A stretch of 64,000 bases of DNA from Paraspadella gotoi (taxonomy: Eukaryota; Chaetognatha): the NCBI GenBank assembly GCA_051294375.1, contig CM119265.1:23525449-23589448 (forward strand), in the 5' to 3' direction. This document shows, piece by piece, positions 32,953-43,987 of the stretch (positions are counted from its first letter, which is position 1; every line of letters begins with the position of its first letter). A program made the position numbers and the translations under genes. Below the pieces are notes generated by a model. The model searched no databases. It worked only from the letters and a program-made list of their open reading frames with translations, and was not told where the DNA came from.

Positions 32953-33983
32953 AGTAGATACCATAATCCTCTTCGCTATGATAATCCCTATTTAATTATA
33001 TTTCACTCCCTCTCTCCCCGGATAATTTCAACAAGATTTTCAATTTCTTTCCCAAACCTCAAAATTATTTCCCCTTCCCTTCGCCCCCCCCTCCGACCTC
33101 ATCTCCTTCGAGATATTCAAGCGACGGATTTCACGCTTTTTCTCCACCAAAGATGACGCAGGTTTTTAGTCGCGAGTACTCGCGGAGCAACTCTATAAGT
33201 CCACTTTGCGTCGTCGCCGGTCGGTCGGTCTATCCGTCGGTATGTCTGTCCGTCGGTCTGTCCCACTTAAGTTAAAAGTGCATATAATTTGCTTATAGTT
33301 AGTTGCTCATTTGTTAAGACAGAAAAAAAACAACTCAAGAACTGCGAGCGCCGCCTTTAGGATTTCTAAAAAATAAAGAATAAAATACATGTGAAAATAT
33401 ATTCACTGGACGCAACACATTGGAATCACCGTTCATGTTTTTTACAGAGAGTTCATCTTCTTTCACTTACCATCTCTATTTTTTTCCTCACCAGCCATCT
33501 TACTTTTTTTTTCCCCTTCTTTTTCTCAACGGCCTATTTTTCAATATTTTTATTCGCTATGGAATTATTCTCTCGGATATTTCTTTCCCCTTCCCTTTAT
33601 CCTCCAATTTTTCTTTCTCCGTTTTTTTTTTTTTTAAGAAAAAAATTCTTTGGTCTTTTGTTGCCTCGACCGAGCGTCGCGTGGCGGACCGCCCGAAAAA
33701 AAAACCCGGCGACCGCGCTGAGCAGAAAATTGAAAGAAATATGGAGATGATTTGCGTTGGAATTTGGAAAACATGGAGATCGGGGGGAGGGGCTCTGAGG
33801 GGGGCGGGCGGGGACAGAGGGGTCTGGATGGGATAATACCTTGAGCCGGCGGGGCGGAAGGGGGAAAAAGAAAGAGGGACGAAAATATGACTTCGAGTGA
33901 GAAACGATGGAAAAAAAAGGTAACGATGTTGTGTTTTGGTTGGCGGGGCGGAAATAGTAGTGCTTAGTAGGAAATTGAGAGAG

Positions 33984-34033
<50 letters not shown>

Positions 34034-34067
34034 CCCAGTTTCCCATGAATAAAAAAAAAAGAGACTT

Positions 34068-34222
34068 GTGTGATAGGCGCCTACAGTGGGCTGAGATGAG
34101 CTGTTGTAACTTTATACCTCTAGATCCAGATGGAGGGCTTTGACCAGTGAGTGGCCAAAGGCGTACGGGTTAGTTGCATAACGTTGGGAGACGGTATAGT
34201 GGTTAGTAGGCTTTCTCAAGAG
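34068..34222 (-). mobile_element. Diverged partial SINE copy
   Basis: GATAGGCGCCTACAGTGGGC and CTGAGATGAGCTGTTGTAAC parallel 27200-27242; GGTATAGTGGTTAGTAGGCT parallels 27379-27405. The B-box segment is missing. Confidence 0.5.
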
Positions 34223-34439
34223 AGGGCAAATGAAAGGATGAAGGCGGGGGAACTAGGAATGGACACAGACTAAGATTAATAAGTTTTTAAACTTCACAGT
34301 TTGCATAAAAACTAGTAAACCAAATAAAAAAAGGTTTCAAAAAATAAATAAAAAATAAAAAAAGTTAAGTCAAAAAGGAAAAAATAAAAAAAAAAAGGGA
34401 TTTGAAGTCGAAGCAAGAATCAGTTAACGATCTCTAACG

Positions 34440-34895
34440 AGTCCATAATCGCCGATTCTGATCCCACAGATTATTCGCCACTGAGATCCTAATCGCACTT
34501 TCCCTTCTATCTATTCTATCTCTCTATCTATCTATCTATCTATCTATCTCTTCTATCTTTTCTATTCTCTCTATCTATTCTGATCCCACAGATTATTCGC
34601 CACTAGATCCTAATCGCACTTTTCCTTCTATCTATTCTATCTCTTTTCTATTCTATCTATCCATGCTATTCTATCTCTTCTATCTATTCTGATCCCTCAG
34701 ATTATTCGCCACTGAGATCCTAATCGCACTTTTCCCTTCTATCTATTCTATCTCTTCTATCTATATCTGATCCACAATTATTCGCCACTGAGATCCTAAT
34801 CGCACTTTCCCTTCTATCTATTCTAATCTCTTCTATCTATTCTGATCCCTCAGATTATTCGCCACTGAGATCCTAATCGCACTTTCCCTTCTATC
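34440..34895. repeat. Satellite array A (CTAT-rich monomers)
   Basis: About five copies of a 72-120 bp monomer: GATCCCTCAGATTATTCGCC, then ACTGAGATCCTAATCGCACT, then a CTATCTATTCTATCTCTT stretch of variable length. The same monomer recurs at 39230-40850. Confidence 0.85.
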
Positions 34896-37800
34896 TATCG
34901 CTCTCCGGCGACGACTTAATCGCACTTTGCGTCGAGCCATTACTCGCGGGTAAGTTCGTTTATCGTAGTTTTTTTTTTCCCTCCCAAGTTTGTTATTTGC
35001 TGTCGTTTGTCTAGAGTTAGATCTAATGTCGGCAACGGCGTCTGCCGGGGCGAGCTGGACGGACGGACGGCGTCCCCGGCGTGTAACCCGGACCTGAGCG
35101 TGCATAGCTCTAGTACTTCAGTGGTTGGATAATAAAATGAGGAACTAATGGTGCTTACTTTCATCTCAAAAAGTAAAGAAAGAAATATATTTTTTCTCTC
35201 GATATTGTTGAAAAGACCTTCATGAACTGGAGTAATTGTTATTTTTTGTGTAGAACGTGTACAGTTTTATTTTTTGCTTGAATTTTTTTTGAATTTTTTT
35301 AAAATTTACTAAAAAGGATCATTTTTCAATGCAGTGGCAAAAATTATTAATTATTAATTATTATTAATTAACATATTTATTAAAATATTTTTTCAAAGCA
35401 GTCCATAAAGAAATTATTGTTAACGAAAAATTTATTTGTACAATAACTTTGAAATACTCTCATAGATTATTATTATTGTTACGTTTGTTTTCGCCTTTAC
35501 TTTTCTGTTTGGGGAAGGGTTAGACTAATTCAATTGCGTTGAAGTATGTGTCACCGCATCAAATTTTTCGATATGAAGATTAAACTATTTATTATCTCTT
35601 GTCCTTACTATTCACCGAGCAACCTATTTCCACATGAGCCGTCGTAACGAAACGTCGTCCTCTGGCGGCGTCATCGGCGGCCGGTCAATACAGACGCCGC
35701 ACTTCAACGTTTTCTGTCATTAAAGACGTGATTCTAATTCTCGAACGTTCTCGTCGTCACATCGAGGAAAAATCGTTCCCTTCTAGTGTTTTGTGCAGCG
35801 CCGCCTACCTTCGCTTCTCGTCCCGAAGGACGCAAGAGAGGGTCGATTAAAATACTCATTTGCATATTACAATATTCCCGTTTCGTTTCGTGGATCTGAA
35901 GTAACATTTTCACAGTCGTTGATTTTTTTTTTACTGTCCCGGAAATAAAGCGTGAGAGAGAAGGATATTGAGCTGTGATGGATGGATGTATCATTAAAAT
36001 GACGAAAATAAAAATGATAATGCGAAGGACAAAATGAATAATGATCAGAGCAGTATGGAAATAAATGAAACGAATATGGCTTAGGAGGAGAAAAATATTA
36101 TATGGTTATATAATATAATATATATATATTATATTATATTAATATATATATATTAGATTGTACCAATCTTCATATATGCTCAGTAGTAACTCGTGTATAC
36201 TTTATTTAATTTGATAAGCTAATAATTTATAAATTTAAGTTTAATTTTGATGTAATTGGTTATTTGTTACATGTTAGTGGTTTTTGTTATATTTCAAGGT
36301 TCCTGACTTTCTATGCTGTTATTGATACCGTTGCCGGTTTTGTTATTATTAAATTTAATTGGGATTTAGTTCTTGTATGTCATCATAATGTTGTATTTTA
36401 GAATATTTCTCATATCTTTTGATTCGGGTTTCTCAGAAGTATTATTTTACTTTTTTAGAAACACTCTTATATGATTTTCTTTGAGTGAGAAAAGTTAATG
36501 GAATCGCACTCTGTTCCCCCCCCCCCAAAAAAAAGGAATCACACTCAATGTCCTATTTTCGTTTCGTTGTGTTCATTTTATCTCGCTAACTTCTTAGTGA
36601 GTGAACATTTCTTTCGACTTCCCGTTGCTATTTCATTGTGATTGAAAATTTCACTTTGAGTAGAAAGAATTTGTTGATATCGGTTCCAAAGACTCGAAAA
36701 TCTCTTTTTTGAGCTGTACCAGATATTGGTTTTCCGGTTTAAAAAAAAAAAAAAAAAATCAACAAAACTAAAAAAAACCTAGAATAAATCTTAGTACGTA
36801 AATGAATTAGAATTTTTTTTAGAATACGAAACATCTTTACGAAAAGAAAAATTATTTAAAAAGTTGCCTGTCGAACAATTTATAATCTCATTCTATGCTT
36901 CGCTCAACCGCAAAGATGAATGTAGGATATCTTCTCTCTCAGTTTTCTGACCGACGATCATACTTCACGTTCGGCACCAAGTCACGCAGAACTCGATCAA
37001 AAACATCACACATCACAGTATTTTCCTTCCTTTCACACTTCGCTATTTTTGAGTTGGAAAAGTTCCCGATTTTCTTATTCGCTCGTACCTTTTTTTCCCC
37101 CGTTTTTTTCTTACTCCATTTTTCTCTTCAGGTGTGAAGAAGTTTCAGCCTCGGTTGAGATGTTTGAAGCTAATAGGAGTAAATGTTTGAAAGCTTGTCA
37201 ACTTATCCGCTTCTATTTAGTATAGTTAATTAAGCTGAGTGTGGCGACTTGTTTCAAAAAGTTTCAAAACCACAGATCAGTTTTTTTTTTACAATTTGGG
37301 TCCGCAATAAGACCAGTTTGGATGATCTAAGTGCGAATTTTCGAAATAACCTTTTATTTCCGGCACTGCCAAGGTCTGAAAAAAGTCACCATGCTAAAGA
37401 GTCAGCCTCTGATTGGATAATAAGCTGATCTTTAACGGAATCTTGATTGGTCAACAACCTGCGCCGTTCTATTTGTCGTTTTTGATTGGCTTGCACGAAT
37501 TTCTAGAGAACGCGACTCGTATGTCGTTGCCGTCGGCCGTGATCGTCTGAGAGCTCTCTCGTCTCTCTCTCTCTGCTCTACGTCTCTCTCTCTCTCTCAT
37601 CTTCCTCGTCAGTCTTCTCTCTCGTCTCTCTCCGTCGTCTCGTCTCTGATGCTCCCTCTCTCTCTCAGGCGGCGCGCGCGTGTTTTCTCGAAAATCCTTT
37701 TTAGCGTCTAAGTTCGCCGATTGTCGTTTCCAAGGCGATGAGCCGTTAACGAATTACAAAACCGTCAGTCGCATATCTTTTTATTATTAAAAAAAACCCT
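34896..37800. repeat. Segmental duplication A, copy 1
   Basis: Begins CTATCGCTCTCCGGCGACGA and matches 40843-43987 for about 3 kb in the same order and orientation, with many one-base indels. Copy 1 has AT-rich stretches (about 36115-36180 and 36360-36400) missing in copy 2. No coding gene is supported. Confidence 0.85.
37412..37489. promoter_or_regulatory. Three spaced ATTGG (inverted CCAAT) boxes, copy 1
   Basis: ATTGG at 37412, 37446 and 37485, spacings 34 and 39, in a GC-richer stretch before a CT-rich tract. The same trio sits at 43662, 43696 and 43736 in copy 2. CCAAT boxes with this spacing are typical NF-Y promoter elements; no transcript can be assigned. Confidence 0.35.
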
Positions 37801-37859
37801 TGAGTTTATTTAAAAACTCGAAAAATTTTAATTCATTCGTTTGCTTTGAATCACGCAAT

Positions 37860-38317
37860 TGTTTTTTTCTTTGCTTTCTTTCTTATCATTGTAATTTTTC
37901 TTGTCTTTTCTTATTCTTGTCTTTCTTTCTTTCTTTCTTATCTGGTTCTTTCTTTTCTTTCTTTTCTTTCTTTTTTTTCTGTTTTTTTTTCTTTCTTTTC
38001 TCTTTTTTTTTTTTTTTAATTTTTTTGTTTTTTTTTTTTTCTTTTTTCCTTTTTTTTCTTTTTTTTTTTTTTTTTCCTTTTTTTTTTTTCCTTCTTTTTT
38101 TTTTCTTTTTTTTTTTTTATTTTTGTTTTTTTTTCCTTTTTTTTTTTTTTTTTTCTTTTTTTTTTTTCCTCCATTTTTTTTTTTTTTTTTTTTTTTTTCC
38201 ATTTTTTTTTTTTTTCTTTTTTTTTATTTTTTTTTTTTTTTTTTTCTTTTTTCTTTTTTTTTCTTGTTTTTGTCTTTTCCGTTTTTTTTTCTTTTTCTTT
38301 TTTTTTTTTTTTTTGTT

Positions 38318-38368
<51 letters not shown>

Positions 38369-38391
38369 TTTTTTTTTTTTTTTTTTTTCCT

Positions 38392-38423
<32 letters not shown>

Positions 38424-38824
38424 TTCTCCTTTTTTTTTCCCCTTTTTATTTTTTTTTTTTTTTTCTCTTTTTTTTTTTTCCTTTTTCTTTTTTATTCTTT
38501 TTTTTTTCCTTTTTTTTTTTTTCCCTTTTCTAATTTTTTATCCTATCCTTTTTCTTTTCTTTTTCTTTTTTTTTTTTTTTTTTCATTTCCTTTTTTATTA
38601 TTTTTTTATTTTTTTTTTTTCCTTTTTTTTGTTTTTTTTTTCCCTCTTTTTTTTTCTTTTTTTTTTTCCCTTTTTTCCTCCTTTTTTTTTTTTTATTTTT
38701 TCTTTTTTTTCTTTTTTTTTTCCTTTTTTTCTTTTTTTTTTTTCTTTTTTTTGTTTGTCCTTTTTTTTTTATTCCTTTTTTTTTTTTTTTTTTTTTTTTT
38801 CTTTTTTTTTCCTCCTCTTTTTTT

Positions 38825-38892
<68 letters not shown>

Positions 38893-38928
38893 TTTTTTTC
38901 TTTGGTCTTTTTCTTCCTCTCTGCTTCT

Positions 38929-38962
<34 letters not shown>

Positions 38963-39064
38963 TTTTTTCTTTTTTCCCCCTCTTTTTTTTTTTTTTTTTT
39001 TTTCTTCCCTTCTTTTTTTCTTTTTCCCTTTATTTTTTTTTTTGTTTTTTTTTTTTTTTTCTTT

Positions 39065-39095
<31 letters not shown>

Positions 39096-39121
39096 TTTTC
39101 TTTTTTTTTTTTTTTATTTTT
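37860..39121. repeat. 1.2-kb poly(T) tract with scattered C
   Basis: Almost only T, with C and a few G or A, ending at an N gap (39122-39221). It begins as TTTC repeats; in copy 2 of the duplication the matching place is an N gap followed by TTTC repeats (44196-44235). It is probably a badly resolved TTTC microsatellite. Phe-only frames are artefacts. Confidence 0.85.
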
Positions 39122-39229
39122 NNNNNNNNNNNNNNNNNNNNNNNNNNNNNNNNNNNNNNNNNNNNNNNNNNNNNNNNNNNNNNNNNNNNNNNNNNNNNNN
39201 NNNNNNNNNNNNNNNNNNNNNATCTTATA

Positions 39230-40842
39230 CTGCATCCCTCAGATTATTGCGGCCCGCTGCAGATCCTCAATTCGCACTTTCTCTTCTATAGTCTATTCTG
39301 ATTCTTCTATCTATCTATCTATCTATTCTATCTCTCCTCTATCTATGTCTATCTCCTCTCTATCTATTCTGATCCCTCAGATTATGTCCGCCACTGAGCT
39401 CGTAATCGCCACTTGCTCTTCGTCTATCTATTGCATATCTCTTCTATTTACTTCTATACTAATCTTATCTCTTCTATCGTTATTCTATCTTTCTATCTAT
39501 TTTCTTGATCCCTCAGAGTTTATTCGCCACTTCAAAGATCCTAAGCGCACTTCCCCCCGCTCTTCTCTATCTATTCGATGTTTCTTCTATCTATCTATCT
39601 ATTCTCATTCTATCGTCCTTCTATCTATTCTATCTCTTCTATCTATTCTCGATCCCTTCAGATTAATTCGCACTTCAGATCCTAGATCGCACTTTCCCCT
39701 TCGTATCTATTCTATCTCTTCTATCTATCTATCTATCTATCTATCTCTTCTATTATTTCTATCTCTCTGCTATCCTGTCATTTCTATCCACTCCAGATTA
39801 TCTCGGCCACTCAGACTCCTCCAATTCGCACTTTTCCCTTTTAATTTTCTTTTTTTCCTTTATTCTATCTCTCGTATCTATCTGACTCTATCTAATCCTA
39901 TCTCTTCTACCTATTGCTATCTCTGTCTATCTATTCTGGCATCCGCTCAGATTATTCGCCACTGAGATCCTTATCGCCACTTTCCCTTTATCTATTCTAT
40001 TCTCTTCTAGTCGTATCTATCTATCTTCTATCGGTCTTCGTAAGTCTATTCTATTCTCTTCTATCTTTCTGATCCCTCAGCATTATTCTGTCCATCAGGC
40101 ATTCCTCAATCGCCACTGTCCCTCTATCTATTTCTATCTGCCTTCTTACTCGCATATCTTATCCTCTCTATCTATCTCTGCCGTATCTATTCTATCTCTT
40201 CTATCCTATTCTGATCCTCCAGATTGATTCGCCTCACTGAGATCCTGCCGTATCGCACTTTCCCTTCTATCCCTATTCCTTCTCTTCTATCTATTCTGAT
40301 CCCTCAGGATAGTCGCAGCTCAGGATCCTAATCGCACTCCTTCCCTTCTATCCTTATTCTATCTGCTTCTATCTATCTATTCTATCGCTATCCTATCTCT
40401 CTCCATGATTGCTATCTCCTCTCTTCTTTCTCGATCACAGATTATTCGCCACTCACAGATCCTAATCGCCACTCTTCCCTTTCGCTATCTAGTTCTATCT
40501 CTCTCTATCTATCCGTATTCCTATCTATCCTATCCTCTTTATCATTCCTATCTCTTCCTAGTCTATTCTGATTCCCTCAGATTTATTCGCCACTAAGTCC
40601 TAATCGCACTTTTCCCTCTATCTATTCTATCTCTTCTCTATCCCATCTATCTAGTTCTTATGTATTCTCTTCTATCTGATTCTACTCGTTCTATCTATTC
40701 TGATCCTCTCAGATTATTTCGCCACTCCAGATCCTATCCGCACTGTTCCCTTCTATCGTATTCTATCGTCTTCTATCTTATTCTCGATCCCTCAGCATCG
40801 ATTTTCGCCACTGGAGTCCTAATCGGCTACTTTCCCTTCTAT
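39230..40842. repeat. Satellite array B (CTAT-rich monomers)
   Basis: More than ten diverged copies of the same monomer as 34440-34895 (core GATTATTCGCCACTGAGATC), with far more indels between copies. Leads straight into copy 2 of duplication A. Confidence 0.85.
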
Positions 40843-43798
40843 CTATCGCTCTCCGGCGACGACTTAATCGCACTTTGCGTCGAGCCATTACTCGCGGGTA
40901 AGTTCGTTTATCGTAGTTTTTTTTTTCCCTCCCAAGTTGATTATTTGGTGTCGTTTGTCTAGAGTTAGATCTAATGTCGGCAACGGCGTCTGCCGGGGCG
41001 AGCTGGACGGACGGACGGACGTCCCGGCGTGTAAACCCGGACCTGAGCGTGCATAGCGTCTAGTACTTCAGTGGTTGGGATGATAAAATGAGGAACTAAT
41101 GGTGCTTACTTTCATCTTAAAAAAGTAAGGAAAGAATATTTTTTTTTCCTTGATAATTGTTGAAAAGACATTTCATGAACTGGAGTAATAGGTTATTTTT
41201 GTGAGTAGAACATGTACAGTTTTATTTTTTTGCTTGAATTTTTTTTGGGAATTTTTCAAAATTTACTAAAAAGGATCATTTTTCAATGCAGTGCAAAATT
41301 ATTAATTATTAATTAATTAATATTATTATTAAAATATTTTTTTCAAAGCAGTCATGAAGGATTTGTAAAGAAATTATTGTTAACGGAAAATAATGTTCTA
41401 ATTTATTTGTACAATAACTTTGAAATACTCTCATAGATTATTATTGTTGTTAACGTTTGTTTTCGCTTTACTTTTCTGTTTTGGGAGGGTTAGACTTAAT
41501 TAAATTGCGTTGATATGTGTCACCGCATCAAATTTTAGATATGAATTAAAACTCTATTATGCTCTGTCCTTACTTTTCAACCCTCAAACCTATTTCCACA
41601 TCGACGCCGTCGTAACGAAACGTCGTCTCTGCGGCGTCATCGGCGCCGTAATACCGACGCCGCACTTTCAACGTTTCTGTCATTAAAGACGTGATTCTAA
41701 TCGACGGTTCCCTCGTCACATCGAGGAGAAATCGTTCCTTCTGTGTTGTGCCAGCGCTACCTTCGTTCTCGTCCGAAGAAACGCAAGAGAGGGCGATTAA
41801 AATACTCATTTGCATATTACATATTCCCGTTTCGTTCGTGGATCTGAATAAATTTCTCAAGTCGTCGTTGATTTTTTTTTCTGTCCGGAAATAAAGTGAG
41901 AGAGAAGGAGTATTGAGCTGTGATGGATGTGATGTATCATTAAATGACGAAAATAAAAATGATAATGCGAGGACAAATGATATGTATAGAGCAGTATGAA
42001 AATAAATGAAACGAATATGGCTAGGAGGAGAAAAATATATGATGCTTTAGTAGTAACTCGTGTATACTTTATTAATTTAATAAGCTAAATATTTAATAAT
42101 TTAATTTAATTTTGATGTAGTGGTTTTTGTTATATTTCAAGGTTCCGACTTTTTATGCTGTTATTGATACGTTGCCGGTTTTGTTATTAATAAATTTAAT
42201 TTGGGATTGATTTAGATATTTCTCATATCTTTTGATTCGGGTTTCTCAGAAGTATTATTTTACTTTTTTTAGAAACACTCTTATATGATTTTCTTTGAGT
42301 GAGAAAAAGTTAATGGAAACGCACTCTGTTCCAAAAAAAAAAAAAAAAAGGAATCACACTCAATGTCCTATTTTCGTTTCGTTGTGTTCATTTTATCTCG
42401 CTCTTCTTAGTGAGTGAACATTTCTTTCGACTTCCTGTTGCTATTATTATTGTGATTTGAAAATTTCACTTTGAGTGAAAGAATTTGTTGATTTCGGTTC
42501 CAAAGACTCGAAAATCTCTTTTTTGAGCGTACGCAGATATTGGTTTTTCCGGTTTAAAAAAAAAAACAAAAAAAAAAAAACAAAACTAAAAAACAGTAAT
42601 AAATCTTAGTACGTAATAAAATTAGAATTTTTTATAAATACGAAACATCTTTACGAAAGAAAAAAATTATTTAAAAAGTTGGCTCTGTGAACAATTTATA
42701 ATCTCATTCTATGTTTTCGCTCAACCGGCAAAGATGAATGGATGGATATCTTCTCTCTGCGGATTTTCTTTCCGTTGGCGAGCATAAACCGCTCGTCATG
42801 ATCCGTCGTCTCTTATCGCCTTTTGTGTAAAGCTTTTAAATAATATAAACAATCGATGTTTGTTCTACAAACCAATACAGTTTCATTGTTATTTCATTGG
42901 CTTTGATTAATCATGATTCTATTCATACAGATCGCATTTAATGTTATTGTGCATCGTCGTTATTTACTATGATTGTTTTATTTAAATGGTTATTTGGTTC
43001 ATACAGTTCACTTTGCATTAGCTGGCTAGGCGCGAGCTTAGCCTGAGAGATCATGTGTTTCTATCGTTAACCGATGCTTGCCTTTGCTTACCTCTAAGTT
43101 CTTGATCTTTAAAGACTCCATGAATCCTTACGACTATAGCTACTCTCAGTCAAGGGTGAGCAACGACGGAAAAACCCGCCTTCATCATTCCTGACCCTGA
43201 CGATCATACATCACGATTCGGCACCAAGTCACGCCAGAACTCGATCAAAAACATCACACATCACAGATCATTTTCCTTCTTTCACACTTCGCTATTTTTT
43301 GAGCTTCGGAAAAGTTCCCGATTTTCTTATTCGCTTCCGCACCTTTTTTTCTCCGTTTTTTTTTCTACTCCATTTTCTCTTCAGGTGTAAGAAGTTATCA
43401 GCCCTCGTGGAGATGTCTTGAAAGCCTAATTGGGAGGTAAAATGGTTTGAAAGCTTCGCAAGCTTATCTGCTTCTATGTATAGTTAATAAGACGAAGTGT
43501 GGCGACTTGTTTCAAAAAGTTTCAAAACCACAGATCAGTTTTTTTTATCAATGTGACCGCAATAAGACCAGTTTGGATGATCTAATCGAATTTTCGAAAT
43601 AACCTTTATTTCCGGCACTGCCTAGTCTGAAAAAAGTCACCATCTAAAGGGTCAGCCTCTGATTGGATAATAAGCTGATCTTAACGCGAATCTTGATTGG
43701 TCAACAGACCTCGCGCGTTCTATTTCGTCGTTTTGATTGGCTGCCCGATTTCTAGAGAACGCGACTCGTTGTCGTTGCCGTCCCGTGATCGTCTTGAG

Positions 43799-43834
<36 letters not shown>

Positions 43835-43987
43835 CTCTCTCTCTCTCTCTCTCTCTCTTACTCAAGGCGGCTGCAGCGCGTTTTCTCGAAATCCTTTTTA
43901 GCGTCTAAGTTCCGTTGTCGTTTCCAAGGCGATGAAACCGTTAACAATTACAACCGGAGTCGCATATCTTTTTATTATTAAAAAAAA
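40843..43987. repeat. Segmental duplication A, copy 2
   Basis: Parallel to 34896-37800. It lacks two AT-rich stretches of copy 1 and carries an extra 421-bp block at 42759-43179. Ends at an N gap. Confidence 0.85.
42759..43179. mobile_element. 421-bp insertion with imperfect terminal inverted repeats (MITE-like)
   Basis: Absent from copy 1, where the flanks join (TTCTCTCTC then CTGACCGACGATCAT, about 36935-36960). The ends are GCGGATTTTCTTTCCGTTG and CAACGACGGAAAAACCCGC, inverted relatives of each other. No open frame of note. A clean target-site duplication is not visible. Confidence 0.5.

Larger units (their letters stand above)
30831..34439. other. Intergenic, repeat-rich
   Basis: No supported gene. 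Contains a (CT)n tract at 32861-32952, a GTCGGTCGGTCT / GTCTGTCCGTCGGT tract at 33216-33268, a GA tract at 33977-34027, and a diverged copy of the SINE at 34068-34222. GC-rich 32355-32520 has no domain or splice support. Confidence 0.5.

Noticed and set aside
37800-39291. Very long Phe-rich and Lys-rich open frames
   Set aside because: They come from the poly(T) tract, which has no stop codons in T/C sequence; no splice sites or domains.
34440-40842. CRISPR-like array
   Set aside because: The repeats are diverged satellite monomers with CTAT runs, not identical repeats with unique spacers, in a eukaryotic genome.
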